Part shown: positions 8,495 to 17,499 of the stretch, one piece after another
How the letters are laid out: the number at the start of each line of letters is the position of its first letter
How positions within the stretch are numbered: position 1 is the stretch's first letter
From: Candidatus Obscuribacterales bacterium
GTDB taxonomy: Bacteria > Cyanobacteriota > Vampirovibrionia > Obscuribacterales > Obscuribacteraceae
Length of the DNA stretch: 64,000 nt
Assembly (NCBI GenBank): GCA_019745415.1
Contig: JAIETF010000003.1
Location: 62,001 to 126,000, forward strand
Direction of reading: 5' to 3'
The notes under the pieces: model-generated
The model's database searches: none
What the model was told of the DNA's origin: nothing
Seen by the model: the letters and a program-made list of their open reading frames with translations, nothing else
Program-made: the position numbers and the translations under genes

Positions 8495-9976
8495 TTGAAC
8501 TCAACGGTCAAACGACTCCTAGAGCCTAAGGTCTTGCACAAGAGCTTGATTCTTGTGCTTTTGCCTCTTTTAATTCAGACTATTTTCTTCTTTCAGCTGG
8601 GCGGCGTAGTGGCCAAAGCCGAGAGAATGGCGCTTGCCGAAAGACGGCAAAGCACCGTGGTAGAGCAAGTGAATTGGCTCATCGCCATCTTCATGAGCAC
8701 AACCTCTAATTTAGGGACTTATATAATTACCGGCCACAAACCTTATGCCGAAGAAGGGAAACTAGCCCTTATCGACCTGCGTCGCCAATTTGATGAATTA
8801 GAGAATCTGCTGGCCGACAGCCCCAAACAGCTAGGGCATGTCAGACAGATGCGCGAAATAGTGGAAGTGCAACTGAAAGAATTGCAAGCCCTAGAACCGA
8901 CAGAAGAGCGAAATAGCTTCACCTATTTGTGGAGCCATATGAAAGAGTTTCGCGAGACCATGCAGGAAGTCGGTGTTAGAACCGGAGTGCTGATGCGCAT
9001 GATCTCTTCTGAAAAAGATCAACTCTCTAAAGTAAGAAAAGAAGAAGCAAGAGCCAGACAATCAGTAAAAGATCAGCTTCTTATCGGCATGGTCGTCAAC
9101 TTTATTTTGGTGGGTATTCTCTTGATATGGTTTATCAACGATATCACCGGTCGTCTTTCTCAACTAGTGGAAAACGCCCGCAAGATTCCCACTGGACAGC
9201 CCTTAGACGCCCATGTTAAAGGCAGTGATGAGCTAGCTTATCTAGATGAAGTCTTGCATAATGCCGCCGAAGACCTAAAAAGGGCCAACGACCACAGACA
9301 GTCACTGATGGAAATGGTCGCCCACGATCTAAGGTCTCCACTGATGAGCTGCCAAGTTTCAATGCAAATTTTGAGCAGCGACAAAATGCCGGAGCTGCCA
9401 CCAATAGCGGTGCGACAAATCAACTCGGTTCAGGGCAACATTAAGCGTGTAGTTGAGATGGTCAATGATCTTCTCACCATCGACAAACTAGAAGCCGGCA
9501 AGCTTGAGCTGGAAATAGACGAAATCGATGTCAGCGAACTTGCCGCAGAAGCTATCGAGAGTGTCTCGGCCCTAGCCCGCGAAAAGCAAATCAGAATAAG
9601 CAATACCTGTACTCGTGAAATAGTTGATGGCGACTTCAAACGACTCTTGCAAATCTTGCTGAACTACCTATCAAATGCCATAAAGTTTTCACCGCCGCAA
9701 TCAACCATCTCGGTATACTGCGGCAAACAAGACGACTTTGTCGTAATCTTCGTGCAAGATCAAGGGCCAGGACTGGAACAAGAAGATCAAGAACATTTGT
9801 TTGAGAAGTTCTATCAGGTGTCAAACAGCGATGACAGCCAAGGCCAGAAAAGTAAAGGTTTCGGACTAGGACTAGCCATATGCAAGCTTTTGGCGGAAGC
9901 ACATGGCGGCGAAGTAGGGGTTGAAAGCCAACTTGGCAAAGGCAGCCGTTTTTGGCTGACCATACCGCGCAGTTAA
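8495..9976 (+). CDS. Membrane sensor histidine kinase
   Basis: This 493-residue two-component sensor starts at a TTG. An N-terminal membrane segment (about residues 17-37) leads into an extracytoplasmic helical region resembling CHASE3, then a second membrane segment (about 192-210), a HAMP-like linker, and the HisKA box with phospho-acceptor His277 in MVAHDLRSPL. The ATPase domain has the N box (LLNYLSNAIKFS), the DQGPGL G1 box and GFGLGLAICK. No response regulator gene is adjacent, so it is an orphan kinase here. The signal is unknown. The start codon is uncertain because no clear ribosome site precedes it. Confidence 0.9.
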   Translation: MNSTVKRLLEPKVLHKSLILVLLPLLIQTIFFFQLGGVVAKAERMALAERRQSTVVEQVNWLIAIFMSTTSNLGTYIITGHKPYAEEGKLALIDLRRQFDELENLLADSPKQLGHVRQMREIVEVQLKELQALEPTEERNSFTYLWSHMKEFRETMQEVGVRTGVLMRMISSEKDQLSKVRKEEARARQSVKDQLLIGMVVNFILVGILLIWFINDITGRLSQLVENARKIPTGQPLDAHVKGSDELAYLDEVLHNAAEDLKRANDHRQSLMEMVAHDLRSPLMSCQVSMQILSSDKMPELPPIAVRQINSVQGNIKRVVEMVNDLLTIDKLEAGKLELEIDEIDVSELAAEAIESVSALAREKQIRISNTCTREIVDGDFKRLLQILLNYLSNAIKFSPPQSTISVYCGKQDDFVVIFVQDQGPGLEQEDQEHLFEKFYQVSNSDDSQGQKSKGFGLGLAICKLLAEAHGGEVGVESQLGKGSRFWLTIPRS

Positions 9977-10021
9977 GGCTCAAAATAATAGAGAACAGGG
10001 AAAGCAGGCAAAACAGACAAA

Positions 10022-11044
10022 ATGAAAAGCAGAATAGAACAAAAGAAGAGACCAGCTTTATCTGCATTTGCCTTCTCGTCAGGGCTTGCAGTATCGGCAC
10101 TATTGGCTATCTTATCAGCAGTTCTCAAACCGCCTGCCGCCAGCGGTCAGACACCGCCGATGGTGGTCTATCGCTTTCCGATCGATAACAGTGTAGGTGA
10201 GATTTATCGCGTCACCATCGAAGAAAGACCGCAGTACCAGAATTTGGGACAAAAGCTATTCTGTCGAGCCATGGGTAATGTTGGGCTGCGCAAAGATTGG
10301 ACAATCAATCTGCGCTATAACCCTACCATCGTCAAGTATCCAGACAGCATAAATAAAATTCCAACCGAGCAAGTAATTGCCATGGGCTTTGACTATGCTG
10401 GTATTGGAGATGCTTTTGTTGACTATATCGCTCGCTTCAAAAACATCTATGAGCTAGACATTAGTAATAGCGAGATAAGCGATAAAGGTTTGGAAAGATT
10501 ACTTCCCCTTACCAAGCTGAGGAAGCTAGATGCCGGTCATGCAGCTATCAACGGCTCAGGCATAAAAGCCTTAGCCAAGCTACCCAACCTAAATGAGATC
10601 TCTTTGCGATTCAATGATTTGCAAGCAGACAACCTCAAGTTCCTAAAGCACTTGCCATCACTTACTCATCTAGACTTGATGAAATGTCATTTGCGAGACC
10701 AAGACATAGCCAACCTAGCCGATTGCAAAAAGCTGGAACATCTAGACCTACAAGAAAATCATCTGCTATCAGATAAATGCATTCCGCACTTACTTAAGCT
10801 GAAAGGACTAAAGGGGCTCGATCTAAGAATGACAGCGCTCACCTTTAATGGCTTGAAACAACTCAAGGTTTTGAAACTGCAATCACTGGCCATCGACCGC
10901 AAGTCGGTCAACGCTGAAGAAGAAACCCAGCTTAAAGCCACCCTCGCCCCTACCAAGATCATCATAAAGAACAAAATGAAAAACAAATTGCGCATCTTTG
11001 AAGATGTAACCGGAGAGAAGTTCACACTGCCAATCGGTAAATAA
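10022..11044 (+). CDS. Exported leucine-rich-repeat protein
   Basis: The 340-residue protein has a basic N-terminus and one hydrophobic segment (about residues 15-36), consistent with a signal peptide or anchor. Residues about 135-300 contain repeats of roughly 24 residues in the LRR pattern, for example LDISNSEISDKGLERL, LTHLDLMKCHLRDQDI and LEHLDLQENHLLSDKCI. These build a curved ligand-binding surface. No catalytic domain is visible. It begins 45 bases after the histidine kinase and is followed 30 bases later by another small exported protein, so the three may be co-expressed, perhaps as a sensing unit; that link is inference. Confidence 0.82.
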   Translation: MKSRIEQKKRPALSAFAFSSGLAVSALLAILSAVLKPPAASGQTPPMVVYRFPIDNSVGEIYRVTIEERPQYQNLGQKLFCRAMGNVGLRKDWTINLRYNPTIVKYPDSINKIPTEQVIAMGFDYAGIGDAFVDYIARFKNIYELDISNSEISDKGLERLLPLTKLRKLDAGHAAINGSGIKALAKLPNLNEISLRFNDLQADNLKFLKHLPSLTHLDLMKCHLRDQDIANLADCKKLEHLDLQENHLLSDKCIPHLLKLKGLKGLDLRMTALTFNGLKQLKVLKLQSLAIDRKSVNAEEETQLKATLAPTKIIIKNKMKNKLRIFEDVTGEKFTLPIGK

Positions 11045-11074
11045 AATCAGCCCTAGATCAACAGAGATAAATCA

Positions 11075-11572
11075 ATGAACCCAAAGAACTTGCTTATACT
11101 GATTGTTATTATTGCGGCACTATTTTTTGCAGCGAAGTATTTCAATCCGGTGCATTCGAGCGAAGCCTTCATAGACTTAGCCCAAGTATGCCAGAACAAG
11201 CCGGAAGCCAGTGAAGCACCGAGAGACCCGGAAGCTGTTAAGATGGACGCCTCCTTGCCGGGGGGCAACGCAGTCTCGGCGATTCCCACTACTGTGCCCG
11301 ATGAAAGACCACCGACCGAACTGCCGATACATCGCATGACCGTGAAAAAAGGCGATGCCATCAATGTTCAAATAGAACAACGAGACTTGCCGCTCTACAC
11401 TTGCTATATCAAGAACGCCCTGCTCAAGCGCGATCAAGAAGCGAAGACTCTAATTAGGCTAAAAGCTGAGAGTCCCGGCAAAGACTATGTTTACTTTTAC
11501 TGCCACAATGGCATAGGCGGAAAAAGAGAAGAATATCCACAATGCCTAGTGATTGTGGATATTCAACCTTGA
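11075..11572 (+). CDS. Small membrane-anchored or exported protein
   Basis: This 165-residue protein has an N-terminal hydrophobic helix (LLILIVIIAALFFAAKYF) that is a signal peptide or anchor, then a Pro/Ala/Glu-rich spacer and a compact C-terminal domain of about 85 residues with a beta-rich look (KKGDAINVQIEQRD, TLIRLKAESPGKDYVYFYC). A Cys after YVYFY and a final Cys-Leu-Val-Ile strand faintly recall cupredoxin-like or protease-inhibitor folds, but the ligand pattern is not complete, so I do not assign one. It converges with nuoK, 22 bases away. Confidence 0.7.
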   Translation: MNPKNLLILIVIIAALFFAAKYFNPVHSSEAFIDLAQVCQNKPEASEAPRDPEAVKMDASLPGGNAVSAIPTTVPDERPPTELPIHRMTVKKGDAINVQIEQRDLPLYTCYIKNALLKRDQEAKTLIRLKAESPGKDYVYFYCHNGIGGKREEYPQCLVIVDIQP

Positions 11573-11594
11573 ACCTAGATTGTTTTTCTTGTCG

Positions 11595-12170
11595 CTACCA
11601 CTTCAAGATATTGAACTTGTCCATATCTACCGTAGAAGTATTGCGATAGAGCGAAAGCACAATGGCTAGCCCAACGGCGGCTTCGGCTGCGGCCACTGTC
11701 AAAATAAAGATGGCAAACAACTGACCCTTGAGCTGGGTGGGGTCTACATAACGAGAGAAGGCAATCAAATTGATATTGACAGCATTGAGCATCAGTTCGA
11801 TTGACATCAAAACTCTCACGGCATTACGCGACTTGCACATACCATAGACACCCATGGCGAACAAAACCGCCGCCAAAACTAAATACTTAACGAGGGGCGC
11901 CTGATAGAAGGTAAGCATGACAAAGGCAGACAAGATGGTAGTGGCTACGATAACCGGCTTATTGCCGCCCACAGAGCGGAAAGCCCAGCCCAAGCCGCCT
12001 AGAATAATCGAGAACCAAACATCGTAGTGATTGGTGATTACTCTTTCGACGCCAAGACCGGTAAAGGTACCGACAACAGCCGCACAAAGAGCGACATAGG
12101 CGACGGCTAGATTAGCCGCAAAACTTTCACGTTCGCGTTTGGAAACGCCGGCAGTGTTTTGTGCGTTCAT
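11595..12170 (-). CDS. nuoK: NADH-quinone oxidoreductase subunit K with N-terminal extension
   Basis: NuoK is a membrane proton-channel subunit of respiratory complex I. Residues about 95-191 match the usual 100-residue protein: Glu125 in SIELMLNAVN and Glu163 in AAAEAAVGLAI correspond to the two conserved membrane glutamates. The first about 94 residues are extra and contain three hydrophobic segments (about 19-40, 52-68, 72-90). The ATG has a strong GAGG site seven bases upstream, and the extension is continuous with the channel domain, so it appears genuine. It starts two bases after nuoJ and is the last gene of the operon. Confidence 0.92.
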   Translation of the reverse strand: MNAQNTAGVSKRERESFAANLAVAYVALCAAVVGTFTGLGVERVITNHYDVWFSIILGGLGWAFRSVGGNKPVIVATTILSAFVMLTFYQAPLVKYLVLAAVLFAMGVYGMCKSRNAVRVLMSIELMLNAVNINLIAFSRYVDPTQLKGQLFAIFILTVAAAEAAVGLAIVLSLYRNTSTVDMDKFNILKW

Positions 12171-12172
12171 TA

Positions 12173-12799
12173 TTACCTCGAAAGCGCCAAGTTTTCCTCG
12201 GCTTTTTGATCTTCAGTGGAAGTAACTTCAGTTGACTCTGGCTTCTCATTCTTAGCCATCATGATGGCGCCCATCAAGGCGGCCAGCAAGAGCACAGAGG
12301 CGAACTCAAAAGGAATAGCATAAGAAGTGGTGAGCTGTTCGCCCAAGACTCTCACTGCATTGTCGGGAAGAGCCTCGGTTGAGACCGGCCAGCGCTTCTC
12401 ACCGGTAAGTGCGGCAAAGATAGTGGCAAAGATAAAGACCGAAACCCAGAGAGGAAAGCCTTGCTTTACAGTCTGAGAAATCTGAGCGGGCAAAGGCAAA
12501 TTATCTGAACTACCGGGGGCGGCTTCCACTTCCGAGCGAGGATTGGTCAACATGAGGGCGATAACAATAACCAGTGTGATGGCCACCGCGTAGATCATGA
12601 TCTGAGCCAGTGCCAGAAACTGAGCTGATAGCAAGAGAAAGAGACCGGCGATGGTTCCGAAAACCCCGATGAGAATAAAACCGCTTCGAATGACGACGCG
12701 GTCAACTAGAACCCCAACCGCCAGGCAAATAGCCAGCGCGGCAAAGATGTAGAAGAGCCAGGTCTCTACTGCCGGAGCTGCTAACAAAGTTGCAAGCAT
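12173..12799 (-). CDS. nuoJ: NADH-quinone oxidoreductase subunit J
   Basis: NuoJ is a membrane subunit of complex I next to NuoK and NuoA, involved in coupling quinone reduction to proton pumping. The 208-residue sequence has five hydrophobic segments. The conserved third helix is visible as FLALAQIMIYAVAITLVIV, containing the pi-bulge Tyr region. The C-terminal helix ends in a hydrophilic Glu/Lys/Ser tail. Length and position between nuoI and nuoK are normal. Confidence 0.93.
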   Translation of the reverse strand: MLATLLAAPAVETWLFYIFAALAICLAVGVLVDRVVIRSGFILIGVFGTIAGLFLLLSAQFLALAQIMIYAVAITLVIVIALMLTNPRSEVEAAPGSSDNLPLPAQISQTVKQGFPLWVSVFIFATIFAALTGEKRWPVSTEALPDNAVRVLGEQLTTSYAIPFEFASVLLLAALMGAIMMAKNEKPESTEVTSTEDQKAEENLALSR

Positions 12800-12857
12800 T
12801 TTTTCTTAGTCCTCTTCTTTCGGTAATCTCGAAACTAATAACTGAATTAGTCGGTTC

Positions 12858-13610
12858 TTAGTCTTTCTTCTCTTCTGCTGTAGGAGAATCAGCCTTAGGC
12901 TCTTCTTTTTTCTCCTCTTTCTTCTCTTCGGCTTTCGGAGCTTCAGCTTTGGGCTCCTCTTTCTTCTCCTCGGCTTTAGGAGCTTCAGCTTTGGGCTCCT
13001 CTTTCTTCTCTTCGGCTTTAGGAGCTTCGGCTTTAGGAGCTTCAGCTTTGGCAGCGGCAGGCGCGGCGGCGGCAGGTTTAGCAGCAGCGGCTGCACCGGC
13101 AGCAGGAGCGGCTTTAGCAGGCTTGGGCTTGGGAAGAGGCATTTCTTTGCGCTCGAAATAGAAGGCAGACTCGTCTTGGCTCAAGGTGAGCTTTTTCAAG
13201 TCATAAATAAGGTCTTCGCGAGCATACTCTGAAAGTTCGAAATCGTTTGTATTGATAATGCAATAAGTAGGGCAGACTTCAGTACAAAGTCCGCAGAACA
13301 TACAAAGACCATGGTCGATCTTGAAATCAATTAGTTCAAGCTTGCCTGTCTCGGCACTCTTAGACGAAGTAATCTCGATACACTTATCGGGGCAAACACG
13401 CTCGCACTGCCTGCATGAAATACAGAGATGGTCGCCGGTTTCAGGGTTGACCGTAAGTGCCAAACGGCCTCTGAAGTTGGTGGTTATTTCGGGCACAACT
13501 TGCGGATACTCTTTGGTGATAGGCTCCCGGAAGGAGTGACCAAATACTGTAGCCAAGCCGCGTCTGACTTGATTTAGTCCGTGAAAAGCTCTAGCCAACA
13601 AATTAGCCAT
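12858..13610 (-). CDS. nuoI: NADH-quinone oxidoreductase subunit I with repetitive C-terminal tail
   Basis: NuoI carries two [4Fe-4S] clusters (N6a and N6b) that pass electrons from the peripheral arm towards NuoB. The ligands are present: Cys63, 66, 69, 73 (CISCRQCERVCP) and Cys103, 106, 109, 113 (CMFCGLCTEVCP). The core domain ends near residue 157. The remaining about 90 residues are Ala/Pro/Lys/Glu repeats (unit like EAPKAEEKKEEPKA, about 14 residues), absent from textbook NuoI. The gene overlaps the end of nuoH by eight bases, implying translational coupling. The tail is in frame with the domain and contains no stop. Confidence 0.93.
   Translation of the reverse strand: MANLLARAFHGLNQVRRGLATVFGHSFREPITKEYPQVVPEITTNFRGRLALTVNPETGDHLCISCRQCERVCPDKCIEITSSKSAETGKLELIDFKIDHGLCMFCGLCTEVCPTYCIINTNDFELSEYAREDLIYDLKKLTLSQDESAFYFERKEMPLPKPKPAKAAPAAGAAAAAKPAAAAPAAAKAEAPKAEAPKAEEKKEEPKAEAPKAEEKKEEPKAEAPKAEEKKEEKKEEPKADSPTAEEKKD
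12901..13060. repeat. About 42-bp tandem repeat coding for the NuoI tail
   Basis: Within the 3' end of nuoI, a roughly 42-base unit (reading GGCTCCTCTTTCTTCTC then CTCGGCTTTAGGAGC on the + strand) recurs with few changes, plus shorter partial units. It encodes the Glu-Ala-Pro-Lys / Glu-Glu-Lys-Lys-Glu tail. The near identity at the DNA level suggests recent expansion by slippage or unequal exchange. Confidence 0.8.
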
Positions 13611-14976
13611 GGCAGTTTACCAACCCCCTTGCGAATACCACAATCACAAAAACAATCAAAGAAAGAGGAATGAGCCGCTTCCAACCGAAGTCCATCAACT
13701 GGTCTATACGGAAGCGAGGCAAGGTGCCGCGAATCAGAATTGCGAAGAAGACCAGTGAATAAACTTTGAGAATCACCCAGAGAGTAGAGAAGAGAGTCTC
13801 AGGATTGATCAAGTGCAGGGTCTGCACCAAGAAAGAATCTCTAAGGGCTTGAACCAGCTGCGGCAGAAGAGGCAGCTTGTCTAGAATCCATACCGGTATC
13901 GGATTGTCGCCGCCACCCAAGAACATGACGGTGGCGATACTGGATACAACGAATAGGTTGGTGAATTCAGCCAAGAAGAAAATGGCGAATTTGATACCGC
14001 TGTACTCTGTGTTGTATCCGCTCACCAGCTCAGATTCTGCTTCAGGCAAATCAAAGGGAATACGGTTGATTTCGGCGCAGGCGCCGGTGAGATAAAGCCA
14101 GAAGCTGATGATGGTGCAGCAGATTAGAGCACCGGTAGCCACGGCTGAAAGAGCCGAAAAGGGATAACTGGCTTGCAGTATGCTGCCCACTGGTTGACCA
14201 CTGACCATCGCAGCCAGATATTTATCGATGCCGCTCAAGGCGCCACCACCCAGCAAGTTCCAGTTGAGAATACCGCCGGCTTGCTGTTCGGTTATCTTGA
14301 CCAGGTCTAAGGTACCGGCCAAAACACAGATTGTGATTATGGAGAGCACAAGAGGAATTTCGTAACTGATGGCTTGGGCGGCACTTCTCAGACCACCTAC
14401 CAATGAATACTTATTGTTTGAAGACCAGCCAGCCATTACCAAAGCCACAACTGGCACAGAAGCAGCAGCGAGAACATAGAAGATACCGGTCGGTAAATTC
14501 AAAACTTGGAAAAGAGCATGGTTGTTGGTAACTGCAGCAAGAAGCGGCACGGCTCCAAATATCGAAGGAGCAAAAAATACGATGGGAGCAAGAGTGAACA
14601 TGACAGCATCGGCGCCGATTGGTGTGATGTCTTCCTTGAAGAGAAGCTTGACGGCATCAGCAGCGGTTTGCAAATATCCATCTGGACCAACTATGTTCGG
14701 ACCCTTACGTACGGTAAAGAGAGCCAGGGCGCGGCGCTCGATCAAGACCATGAACATGGCGTTGATTGGAATAAATACCAATATCGAGACAACCGGTGTG
14801 ACGAAGCGCAGAATCTCGTTGATGAGCATGGCTTTCTCGCCCAGACCGTTCTGCAACAGCATGGGAAGTAAAATACCGACCGCCCATGTGGCCATCCAGA
14901 CAGCGGTAAAGACTATAGTCAGCCAAACCACACTAAGTAAGGTAAGTTTTCCAATTTCGGCGCCGTTTGAAATCAT
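13603..14976 (-). CDS. nuoH: NADH-quinone oxidoreductase subunit H
   Basis: NuoH is the membrane subunit that forms the quinone chamber with NuoB and NuoD. The protein has 457 residues, longer than the usual 320-340, mostly because of extra loop sequence around residues 225-260 and near the C-terminus. Conserved blocks include FMVLIERRALALFTVRKGPNI, DAVKLLFKEDITP, SYEIPLVLS and EINRIPFDLPEAESELVSGYNTEYSG, which contains the conserved acidic loop at the quinone site. It lies between nuoD and nuoI and overlaps nuoI by eight bases. Confidence 0.95.
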   Translation of the reverse strand: MISNGAEIGKLTLLSVVWLTIVFTAVWMATWAVGILLPMLLQNGLGEKAMLINEILRFVTPVVSILVFIPINAMFMVLIERRALALFTVRKGPNIVGPDGYLQTAADAVKLLFKEDITPIGADAVMFTLAPIVFFAPSIFGAVPLLAAVTNNHALFQVLNLPTGIFYVLAAASVPVVALVMAGWSSNNKYSLVGGLRSAAQAISYEIPLVLSIITICVLAGTLDLVKITEQQAGGILNWNLLGGGALSGIDKYLAAMVSGQPVGSILQASYPFSALSAVATGALICCTIISFWLYLTGACAEINRIPFDLPEAESELVSGYNTEYSGIKFAIFFLAEFTNLFVVSSIATVMFLGGGDNPIPVWILDKLPLLPQLVQALRDSFLVQTLHLINPETLFSTLWVILKVYSLVFFAILIRGTLPRFRIDQLMDFGWKRLIPLSLIVFVIVVFARGLVNCHG

Positions 14977-15012
14977 TTTTTTAACTCTCTTATCTCTTTC
15001 AACTTAATTTGG

Positions 15013-16161
15013 TTATCTGTCTACATCGGGAAGGATGACGTCGATTGAACCGAAGATAGCCATAATATCGGCGATGGGGCTGCCGACCAAAAGCTCGGAC
15101 AGCACCGACAAGTTACAGAATGAAGGATTGCGCCAGCGGAAACGGAAAGGTTTCTCGCCACCGGTGGAAGTGACATAACAACCGATGATGCCGCGAGGCG
15201 ATTCGACAGCAGCGAAGCCCTCACCGGCTTTGATACGCATACCGGCCATCTGTTTCTTGCCCATGATCTCGCCTGCGGGAATCATGTCGAGACACTGTTT
15301 GATGATCTCGTTCGATTGACGCATTTCCAAGATACGAGCCATGTATCTGTCCCAGGTATCGCCTTCTTTGTCATAAGTAATGACATCAAATTTGAGCTCG
15401 GGATATACAGAATAAGGTTTGGTTCTTCTCAAATCTAAGGGAATACCAGAGCATCTGATACAGGGTCCGGTAACACCGTAGTCTTTGGCTACCGACTGCT
15501 TGAGAATCCCGACACCCTTGGTGCGCTTAAGAAAAATCGGGTTCTCGGTGACAATGGCTTCGTATTCATCAACTCTCTGAGGGAACTCTTCAGTGAACTT
15601 GCGTACCTTTTGGAACCACTCAGCTTTGGGGTCGCGGTGCACGCCGCCTATTCTTATATAGTTGAACATCATGCGCTGACCGGAAATCTCTTCGAATAGG
15701 TCGAGCAGTTTTTCTCTCTCTCTGAAAGGATAGAAAGGGAAACCGAACATGGCGCCAAGGTCGATAAGATAGGTACCAAGCCAGAGCAAGTGAGAAGAGA
15801 TACGGTTCATCTCAGCCACCATGACTCGCAGATACTCGGCGCGAGGCGGCACGGTGACACCGTCGAGCTGTTCGCATGAACGAGCCATCGCCCAAGAGGT
15901 GAACATGCCCGATAGATAATCAACTCGATCGATCAAAGCCTGATACTGAAACCAGGTGCGATTCTGTCCTTGCCATTCCTGTGCCCTATGCAGGTGACCA
16001 AGAATAGGCTCGACATGCTTAACCTTTTCACCATCGAGGGTCAAAATCAGTCTCAAGACACCGTGGGTGGCTGGGTGCTGCGGACCCATGTTGATGATCA
16101 TTTCATCGGTGCGCAGATCTTCTGTTCTGAAGTCTTCTGTTTTAACTAGTTCGGTAGCCAT
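15013..16161 (-). CDS. nuoD: NADH-quinone oxidoreductase subunit D
   Basis: NuoD is the 49-kDa peripheral-arm subunit lining the quinone-reduction site. The 382-residue protein opens with the family signature NMGPQHPATHGVLRL, whose His lies by the quinone headgroup, and continues with GHLHRAQE, DRVDYLSGM and the C-terminal block ending FGSIDVILPDVDR. It is a separate gene from nuoC rather than a CD fusion. Spacing to nuoC is 28 bases and to nuoH 36, all on one strand. Confidence 0.96.
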   Translation of the reverse strand: MATELVKTEDFRTEDLRTDEMIINMGPQHPATHGVLRLILTLDGEKVKHVEPILGHLHRAQEWQGQNRTWFQYQALIDRVDYLSGMFTSWAMARSCEQLDGVTVPPRAEYLRVMVAEMNRISSHLLWLGTYLIDLGAMFGFPFYPFREREKLLDLFEEISGQRMMFNYIRIGGVHRDPKAEWFQKVRKFTEEFPQRVDEYEAIVTENPIFLKRTKGVGILKQSVAKDYGVTGPCIRCSGIPLDLRRTKPYSVYPELKFDVITYDKEGDTWDRYMARILEMRQSNEIIKQCLDMIPAGEIMGKKQMAGMRIKAGEGFAAVESPRGIIGCYVTSTGGEKPFRFRWRNPSFCNLSVLSELLVGSPIADIMAIFGSIDVILPDVDR

Positions 16162-16189
16162 TTCTTGATCCTATTTTTTAATGCCTTGC

Positions 16190-16729
16190 TTATCTAAAAC
16201 TGACTTTGTGCTTGGAGTTGAGATCGTCTGTAGGCTGTTTGTAGTCTCTTCTAAGAGGGTGACCTTCCCAATCCCAAGGATTGAGAATGCGGCGAGGATA
16301 CGGATGTCCGGTGAACCTAACACCGGCTAAATCATAAGTCTCTCGCTCATGCCAGTTAGCAGCCGACCAGAAGTTGGAGATACTGGGCACTTCAGGAAGC
16401 TTGCCTTCCGGAATGGCGGTTTTGGGTGTCATCACCTTTAGCACCAACTCATCGTTGTTGTAATAAGACCAGAGGTGATAAACGGCATCGATGGTGTCAT
16501 TGTTGTCGACACCAGAAACCGTAATCAGCAAATCAAGCTTGGTTTCTTGCGAACTACGCAAAAGTTTGAGCGCCTGATGCAGATCATCTGCCGAAATAGT
16601 TATGGTTTCTACACCGCAAGAATCAGGCAATCTATTGGTGGAGATGCCGTGCTCTTTCAAGAACTGTCCGAATTTACCCGGCTCTAGAGGTGCTTCGGGT
16701 TGGGCTGGCGGTTTTGCTTCAGTACTCAT
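16190..16729 (-). CDS. nuoC: NADH-quinone oxidoreductase subunit C
   Basis: NuoC (30-kDa subunit) is a peripheral-arm structural subunit packed against NuoD. The 179-residue protein contains the family signature ERETYDLAGVRFTGHPYPRR followed by LNPWDWEGHPLRRDYKQP, close to the C-terminus as expected. The N-terminal 20 residues are Pro/Ala-rich and probably flexible. It lies 16 bases after nuoB on the same strand. Confidence 0.95.
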   Translation of the reverse strand: MSTEAKPPAQPEAPLEPGKFGQFLKEHGISTNRLPDSCGVETITISADDLHQALKLLRSSQETKLDLLITVSGVDNNDTIDAVYHLWSYYNNDELVLKVMTPKTAIPEGKLPEVPSISNFWSAANWHERETYDLAGVRFTGHPYPRRILNPWDWEGHPLRRDYKQPTDDLNSKHKVSFR

Positions 16730-16745
16730 TTTCTTTTAGTAGACC

Positions 16746-17426
16746 CTATGCTTGTTTCTTTTCAGTAACTTCGTCGGTAAAAGCTTTAGCCTCAGCCACC
16801 AAGTCGTCGACCAAGCGTCCGGTGTCGTAGTCGACATAACGAACGGCGCGCTGATTGTACGTGCGCTTCTTGCGCTCATGATAGTTCTCGGTTCTGATCT
16901 TTTGCTGCAACTTGAGCAGGGCGTCAAGAATAGCTTCTGGACGAGGAGGGCAACCCGGCAAATAAACATCGACGGGTATGATGCGGTCCACACCTTGAAC
17001 CACCGAATAACTATCATTGAACATGCCACCGGTGATGGTGCAAGCGCCCATAGCGATAACATATTTAGGTTCGGGCATTTGCTCATAAAGAGTAATTAGT
17101 GCAGGAGCCATCTTTCGAGTAATGGTACCGGCAGTGAGAATCATGTCGGCTTGGCGCGGAGTGGCTCGAAATACTTCAGAACCGAAGCGAGATATGTCGA
17201 AGGCCGACATACCGACGCACATCATCTCGATGGCGCAGCACGAAGTTCCAAAGGTAAGAGGCCAGACCGAATTAGAGCGGGCGGCATTGGCTATGGGTGT
17301 GATCACCGGGCTGAGAAGCTCACCGAGTGTGTCGATCGCATGATCAAGCGAGGTGAGAGTGACAGTGTCTCTCAGTTCTTCTGGAACCTGCGGACTGCCT
17401 GTTTGAATTAGTTTGCCTTCACTCAT
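16746..17426 (-). CDS. nuoB: NADH-quinone oxidoreductase subunit B
   Basis: NuoB (PSST) binds cluster N2, the last iron-sulfur centre before quinone. The ligands are visible as the tandem Cys63-Cys64 ([10 protein letters not shown]), Cys129 (MGACTITGG) and Cys159 ([10 protein letters not shown]). At 226 residues it is slightly longer than usual, with about 40 N-terminal residues and a charged C-terminal tail. The ATG follows an AGGGAA site. A 73-base gap separates it from nuoA, with no terminator seen. Confidence 0.95.
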   Translation of the reverse strand: MSEGKLIQTGSPQVPEELRDTVTLTSLDHAIDTLGELLSPVITPIANAARSNSVWPLTFGTSCCAIEMMCVGMSAFDISRFGSEVFRATPRQADMILTAGTITRKMAPALITLYEQMPEPKYVIAMGACTITGGMFNDSYSVVQGVDRIIPVDVYLPGCPPRPEAILDALLKLQQKIRTENYHERKKRTYNQRAVRYVDYDTGRLVDDLVAEAKAFTDEVTEKKQA

Positions 17427-17499
17427 TTCCCTATCCTATTTTTATCTGGAAATTTGGTTTTTTCTGAAAATTTGGTGAAACTCGGACGAAACCCTTTAC

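Noticed and set aside
9636-10100. 154-residue frame on the minus strand over the histidine kinase end
   Set aside because: It lies opposite a well-supported kinase gene and has a shadow-like composition.
12806-13096. Open frame of 96 residues on the minus strand over the nuoI tail
   Set aside because: It is an out-of-frame shadow of the repetitive nuoI tail; the composition (Lys/Leu/Arg repeats) follows from the DNA repeat.
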